A DNA stretch of 64,000 bases from an uncultured Verrucomicrobiota bacterium (GTDB taxonomy: Bacteria > Verrucomicrobiota > Verrucomicrobiia > Opitutales > Seribacteraceae), in assembly GCA_902612125.1 (NCBI GenBank), contig CACMBV010000001.1:124001-188000 (forward strand). The letters are read 5' to 3'. The position numbers and the translations under genes were made by a program. Below, one piece after another: positions 59,452-64,000 of this stretch (within the stretch, counting starts at the first letter, position 1; each line of letters starts with the position of its first letter). The notes below the pieces were generated by a model. It saw only the letters and a list, made by a program, of their open reading frames with translations, was not told the origin of the DNA and made no database searches.

Positions 59452-59462
59452 TTGATTTTACA

Positions 59463-60791
59463 ATGAAACTTAATCCGATACACCGCCGTACTGCTCTGAA
59501 ACAACTTGGGCTCTCAAGCCTTTCCTTGCCGGTTTTATCTCAATCATCCAATCTCTTTGCAAACAACGGAAAGAAGGTTGTCCCGAAACAAAGACTCATT
59601 GTTATGTTCACTCCCAACGGAACAATTCCGGATCAGTTTTGGCCTGAAAAAATAGGAGAGGATTTTGAACATAAAACAATCATCAAGCCGCTTGAGCCCT
59701 TCCATGACAGAATGCTCATTCTTCGCAACCTCCACAATAAAGTGGGAGGTGACGGCGACAACCACATGAGGGGAATGAGCTGCCTGCTCACAGGTATTGA
59801 ATTATTCCCTGGCAATGTGATGGGAGGAGGCAATACGCCGGCCGGGTGGTCCAAAGGAATTTCCATTGATCGTGAAATTTGCAAGCACTTGCAATCCAAA
59901 GAAGAAACTCGCACGCGCTTTGGGGCTCTACATTTTGGAGTCGGGGTGCAGGACACCGCTGATCCCTGGACCCGTATGTCCTACGATGGTCCCAACCAAC
60001 CGGTTACTCCTCTCGCTGACCCTTACAACGCATATCGTAAGCTCTATGGGAATGGTAGGGAGAAAAAACAGGTTCTTTCCATTCTGGACGATCTTCGGGG
60101 CGATCTTGACAAAGTAGCCAGCAAACTGCCGGAATCTGACCGTAAACTTTTGATCGAGCACACCAAACTGGTCAATCGGATGGATCAAGAATATGCAAAG
60201 GGCTCATCCCTATCGAACCTCACGGCCCAGCCTCCCGAATTACCGGAAGGGTTGCGTAACCAAAATGACAACCTACCCCAACTTGGCCGATTACAAATAG
60301 ACATGCTGGTCAATTCCTTTGTGAATGATTTTGCTCGGGTAGCCACACTTCAGTACACAAAGTCTGTCGGGCAGGCCAAGATGAACTGGTTGGACATTGA
60401 TGATGCCCATCACACTCTTTCCCATGAACCAGATAAAAATAAAGAAGCTTATGATAAACTCGTACGCATCAATACTTGGTTTGCCGAAGAACTGACCTAC
60501 CTGCTGAAAAAACTGGAAAACACCCCTGAACCAGGACAAAAAGGTTGTATGCTTGATCATACTCTTGTCATCTGGACTAACGAGTTAGGAAAAGGCAACA
60601 GCCATACCTTGAACAATATTCCATTTGTTCTGGCAGGCAATGGTTTTGGTTTCCGCATGGGTCGTACCATAAATTGTGAAAATGATGCTCACAATCGTTT
60701 CCTGATCAGCCTTGCCCATGCGGTTGGGCATCCATTGGAAACTTTCGGTAATGTTGCACTTTGCAAGGGCGGCCCCCTTGATCTGTCCTAG
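59463..60791 (+). CDS. DUF1552 family protein
   Basis: Tat-like 'HRRTALKQLGLSSLSLPVL', 'LIVMFTPNGTIPDQFWPEKIGEDFEHKTIIKPLEPFHDRMLILRNLHNKVGGDGDNHMRGMSCLLTG', 'HTLSHEPDKN'. Confidence 0.87.
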   Translation: MKLNPIHRRTALKQLGLSSLSLPVLSQSSNLFANNGKKVVPKQRLIVMFTPNGTIPDQFWPEKIGEDFEHKTIIKPLEPFHDRMLILRNLHNKVGGDGDNHMRGMSCLLTGIELFPGNVMGGGNTPAGWSKGISIDREICKHLQSKEETRTRFGALHFGVGVQDTADPWTRMSYDGPNQPVTPLADPYNAYRKLYGNGREKKQVLSILDDLRGDLDKVASKLPESDRKLLIEHTKLVNRMDQEYAKGSSLSNLTAQPPELPEGLRNQNDNLPQLGRLQIDMLVNSFVNDFARVATLQYTKSVGQAKMNWLDIDDAHHTLSHEPDKNKEAYDKLVRINTWFAEELTYLLKKLENTPEPGQKGCMLDHTLVIWTNELGKGNSHTLNNIPFVLAGNGFGFRMGRTINCENDAHNRFLISLAHAVGHPLETFGNVALCKGGPLDLS

Positions 60792-60796
60792 TCCCT

Positions 60797-61414
60797 ATGA
60801 AAATTTGGAGTATTTATTTACTTACCGTTATGGTAATTACATCTGCTGGAATATCACAACCCACAAAAGGCTGGGTATCCCTGTTTGATGGGAAATCGAC
60901 TGCTAATTGGACACCTCGTGCAGAGGTGGAATTGTTCGAGGCCAAGGACGGAGAATTGCATCTATTTTCCAAACGTAATGTTTGGGTCATAAGTAAGCAG
61001 AAAATGAGAAACTTTGAAGTCGAGTGTGAAGTAATCATCCCACAGGATTATCAAGGCTTCAATTCCGGACTTGGCTTCCGCTTGTCCGTCAGCGGCGGCA
61101 AACCGAAAGGTTATCAATGTGAAATTGACCGACTCAAACCAGCTGGCATTTACGGAATTGGCATGGGCGGGTGGCTGTATCCCACCAAGTCTACGCAGAA
61201 GGAATATCAGGGACGCACAAAAGATTTATTTTCCCCTGAAAAATGGAATCATTTTCGCATCGCCTGTAATGGATCTAAGGCAATCACATTTTTGAACGGT
61301 AAACAAATTGCCAAGGTCGATTCAATCCAGGAATCTTCCGGTTATTTTGGAATTCAACATCACGGTAAGGGAGCGACGGTCAAGTTCCGTAATTTGAGGG
61401 CTCGTCAACTGTAA
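60797..61414 (+). CDS. DUF1080 (3-keto-disaccharide hydrolase-like) protein
   Basis: 'GWVSLFDGKSTANWTPRAEVELFEAKDGELHLFSKRNVWVISKQKMRNFEVECEVIIP...NSGLGFR...YQCEID...GYFGIQHHGKGATVKFRNLRARQL'. Confidence 0.92.
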   Translation: MKIWSIYLLTVMVITSAGISQPTKGWVSLFDGKSTANWTPRAEVELFEAKDGELHLFSKRNVWVISKQKMRNFEVECEVIIPQDYQGFNSGLGFRLSVSGGKPKGYQCEIDRLKPAGIYGIGMGGWLYPTKSTQKEYQGRTKDLFSPEKWNHFRIACNGSKAITFLNGKQIAKVDSIQESSGYFGIQHHGKGATVKFRNLRARQL

Positions 61415-61441
61415 ATAAAATATATCTTTTTTAACATTTCC

Positions 61442-61738
61442 ATGAAAATACACCCCACTTCAGTCTGCCTTTTAAGCCTACTTTCTTTTTTCAGTTGTAC
61501 CGAAATGAACGAGGAAGAATTGTTAAACAGCTTTTATCCTCTGGATTTTTGTATTGTCAGTGGTTCGGACTTGGGTGACATGGGAGAACCTGTAAGCTAT
61601 GACCATAACGGGACAATCATCAAATTCTGTTGTAAGCCCTGTATTCCTAAATTTCGAAGGAATCCTGAAAAATATTTAGTGCTCCTCCGGGAAGAGCTGG
61701 AAGCCATAAATGCCTCGTTGGAAGATAATTCGAGCTAG
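61442..61738 (+). CDS. Small putative lipoprotein with YHS/heavy-metal-type Cys motif
   Basis: Lipobox-like 'LLSFFSC'; 'YPLDFCIVSGSDLGDMGEPVSYDHNGTIIKFCCKPCIPKFRRNPEKYL' resembles a YHS-like metal-binding fold. Confidence 0.7.
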   Translation: MKIHPTSVCLLSLLSFFSCTEMNEEELLNSFYPLDFCIVSGSDLGDMGEPVSYDHNGTIIKFCCKPCIPKFRRNPEKYLVLLREELEAINASLEDNSS

Positions 61739-61741
61739 GCT

Positions 61742-63085
61742 CTACAAGTCACGAAGGCTCTGCCACCAGTTCTTTTTGGGTGGGTTACGAATACTTTTTT
61801 GTAAATCCTCAGAGAGTCCACTTTGAGGTAGCCAAGCCTCCACCGCATTCCTATCCTTGCGGTACCATTCCTGCCCAACCGAACGAATGGTTTTCTGCTG
61901 AAGCTTTTCTTCGGTGATCGATACCGCCCATTCCATAGCGGAGGCACCGTCATCCCGCGACACCGTTGAAGCATAGTTGGCCAACGCCGAATCAAGTCGC
62001 GGACTTGCAGGCTGTTTATTCAGCCAATTGCCGGCAGACAAGGGATCCTGCTTGGCCCACTTACCAATAACGCTCTTAAATCCCTGTACCTGATTTGAAC
62101 CTTCAGGTAAGGCGGTAAAATAGTCAATGGCCGCCTCCGGATCCGTTTCACCCCAGCGGGCTCCTAAATTCTCGAAAGCCTTGCCCGCATACTTCTTATC
62201 CGCATGTTCTTCCAGCCAGCGGGACAACTCACCGGGCTGATCGCGGGCAAGTGTGCGGCTTAATTTTGAGAAAGCGGCCTCTTTTAATTTCGGGTTTTCT
62301 ATTTCTTCCGCCCATCTTGAGACTTCTCCAAAGCCACGCTTCTGATAAAATTCCGCAAGAATGCTGGCAAGTTTCTGTACTTCATCCCCTCCTTCCATTC
62401 TCATAACATACTCGGAAGCACCTTCCAGATCTGTGCTGGCCCAACCTTTGATTAATCCAAAATTATATAGCTTGGCCATTCCCCTGTTTAAAGGATCCTC
62501 GACCCATGATTTAGCTTCCTCGGGATTACGGGCTGCCCAGCCTTCCAAAACCCCTGACACTGCAAACCCGGCTCCCATCCCCGATGCTCTTGATTTACAG
62601 TAATCGATGGCACCATATGGATCGAACTGACTCCATGCATAAAGAAGCATCCGATACTCCTGCATATTCTCAAAACCAAAAGGAATGGATTCAAAAACCT
62701 CCAGGGTTTCCTCCAAATTATCAGAATTTAGCTGCTTCATAGCTTCGGCCAGGGTGCCGTACTTATAGACCGGATTGGTTTGGTTCACAAATTGATCCAG
62801 AATTTCCCGAATACCGCCCCGTCGCCTCTCTTCCAATGGGTTTTTTGACTCATTTATGTTTGAATCAAAAACCATTTTGGAGGCAGAAGGGTCCGACACA
62901 GCTTTTATTTCTGGCTGCCGCAGCTCTTTCTTCAATTCTTTTTTATTTCGATCCGAAACAATTTTTGGCGATTCTATCTTAGTGTCAGCCGCTCCTGAAA
63001 GCCCGAGATAATATCCACCAGCAAAGAGCAGAGCTCCGCCCAACATAACATATGCAAAGAGCCAGAATCTAGATTCCATTGCCAA
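61742..63085 (-). CDS. Membrane-anchored helical-repeat protein of unknown function
   Basis: N-terminal TM helix; then tandem units with a W(A)..DP..A..W pattern (GWAARNPEEAKSWVEDP, GWASTDLEGASEYV, RWGETDPEAAIDYFTALP, KWAKQDPLSAGNWLNKQP, EWYRKDRNAVEAWLP). Confidence 0.75.
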   Translation of the reverse strand: MAMESRFWLFAYVMLGGALLFAGGYYLGLSGAADTKIESPKIVSDRNKKELKKELRQPEIKAVSDPSASKMVFDSNINESKNPLEERRRGGIREILDQFVNQTNPVYKYGTLAEAMKQLNSDNLEETLEVFESIPFGFENMQEYRMLLYAWSQFDPYGAIDYCKSRASGMGAGFAVSGVLEGWAARNPEEAKSWVEDPLNRGMAKLYNFGLIKGWASTDLEGASEYVMRMEGGDEVQKLASILAEFYQKRGFGEVSRWAEEIENPKLKEAAFSKLSRTLARDQPGELSRWLEEHADKKYAGKAFENLGARWGETDPEAAIDYFTALPEGSNQVQGFKSVIGKWAKQDPLSAGNWLNKQPASPRLDSALANYASTVSRDDGASAMEWAVSITEEKLQQKTIRSVGQEWYRKDRNAVEAWLPQSGLSEDLQKSIRNPPKKNWWQSLRDL

Positions 63086-63087
63086 AA

Positions 63088-63597
63088 TTATTTATTTTGG
63101 TCGATCTTGGAAATCTTGCCATAGAGGTGGCCTCCCACCTTACCGTGAGACCAAGTACCTGCATATTTCTGACCATCGATTACCACATGTGCACTAAAGG
63201 TACCGAGTCCAGGTATATTTAAGTCCTGCATGGTAATTACCGGCACCTCCCCCACCCACTTTACCGGTAAAGGCATGGGCAAGGTTACATCCTTTTTGCC
63301 ATACTTAATACGGGCAGTGAAGATCCATAGGTCATCCTCACCAAACTTTTGTACGCTATGAATTTCATAAGTCTCTTCCGATGGTGGCTGGTCGGATCCA
63401 TCAACCGTGAAGAATCCAGTGAAACGAACGCCCTTCATTGCATCTGAAAATTTCTCATAACTATCTGCGGAACTACCAGATTCCTTGGATGAATAAATTT
63501 CCTGAAATGGCATTAAGAAAAACTTTATCATAATCAATGAAAGGAAAAAAAACTTCATATCATAAATGATCTTTCGTGCCGTGACCTTTGCAAACAT
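63088..63597 (-). CDS. Hypothetical secreted protein
   Basis: 169-aa ORF with hydrophobic N-terminus, ending 2 bp from the start-side of the 447-aa ORF on the same strand; no family recognised. Confidence 0.55.
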   Translation of the reverse strand: MFAKVTARKIIYDMKFFFLSLIMIKFFLMPFQEIYSSKESGSSADSYEKFSDAMKGVRFTGFFTVDGSDQPPSEETYEIHSVQKFGEDDLWIFTARIKYGKKDVTLPMPLPVKWVGEVPVITMQDLNIPGLGTFSAHVVIDGQKYAGTWSHGKVGGHLYGKISKIDQNK

Positions 63598-64000
63598 GAA
63601 AATTATTATTCTACAGGATAAAAAAAGACTCTGTTATCTTTTTCAAGCAATCAGTAAATTTGATTCACCTGAAACCATAACTCTTGATTTTCCGATCTTC
63701 CTGTTTGGGTCTTTTCCTCCAGGCATAAGATTAGATCTATTACTAACATATACCAATTCGCATGAAAATACCTTTATCCAAATCCTCTTACTACCTATCT
63801 GCCCTTTGATCTTGTTAATGAACTCGGCATTTGGTCAATTCGATACCAAAGCTAACCCCATTGATAGTAGATTTGTAAAAGACGGTTTCGAAGTTAAATA
63901 CCTTTGCCTGAATGACCGTAATCGAATCGTTGCGAGCGATTAATTTGCTAGACTGTATCTCCTTAAAGCTCCTGCTGGGAATCAGACACTCAAAGAAAAT

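Noticed and set aside
63566-63943. 125-aa + strand ORF at the window edge
   Set aside because: Its start overlaps the divergent 169-aa ORF; the signal-peptide-like segment is internal, so the gene model is uncertain.
1-64000. tRNA, rRNA, CRISPR array, transposase or integrase genes
   Set aside because: No cloverleaf-like conserved TpsiC pattern, rRNA core sequence, regularly spaced repeats or DDE/integrase motif was recognised by eye; a tRNAscan/ISfinder run would be needed to exclude them.

Overview
This 64 kb bacterial window looks like a marine Verrucomicrobia/PVC-type genome, judging from gene content. It is dominated by nine S1-type sulfatases, three DUF1552/DUF1592 gene pairs, an FG-GAP protein, a membrane-bound-dehydrogenase–ThuA fusion, an azurin-like protein, esterases and a Gfo/Idh/MocA oxidoreductase. 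A ~13 kb minus-strand directon (29600-42759) holds four sulfatases with several 4-bp ATGA overlaps, and a divergent PAS-AraC regulator lies next to it. A second directon (20931-26793, minus) encodes a complete proteorhodopsin/retinal module: blue-type proteorhodopsin, GGPP synthase, a CrtI-CrtB fusion, a CrtYc/d-type lycopene cyclase and Blh. The strongest unusual observations are: (1) the CrtI-CrtB fusion, followed in the same reading frame after tandem stops (TGA TAA) by the lycopene cyclase, so it is one readthrough step from a CrtI-B-Y polyprotein; (2) an acyltransferase-3-like membrane protein with ankyrin repeats inserted in a loop between TM segments; (3) a sulfatase with a 1-nt frameshift in a T-run that separates its signal peptide and metal-site start from the rest, and with a non-canonical C-M-G-A-R active-site motif; (4) an SMP-30–esterase fusion translationally coupled to a sulfatase; and (5) palindromic operator candidates upstream of the proteorhodopsin operon. 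I saw no tRNA, rRNA, CRISPR or intact mobile element. All family assignments come from reading motifs by eye, without database searches.
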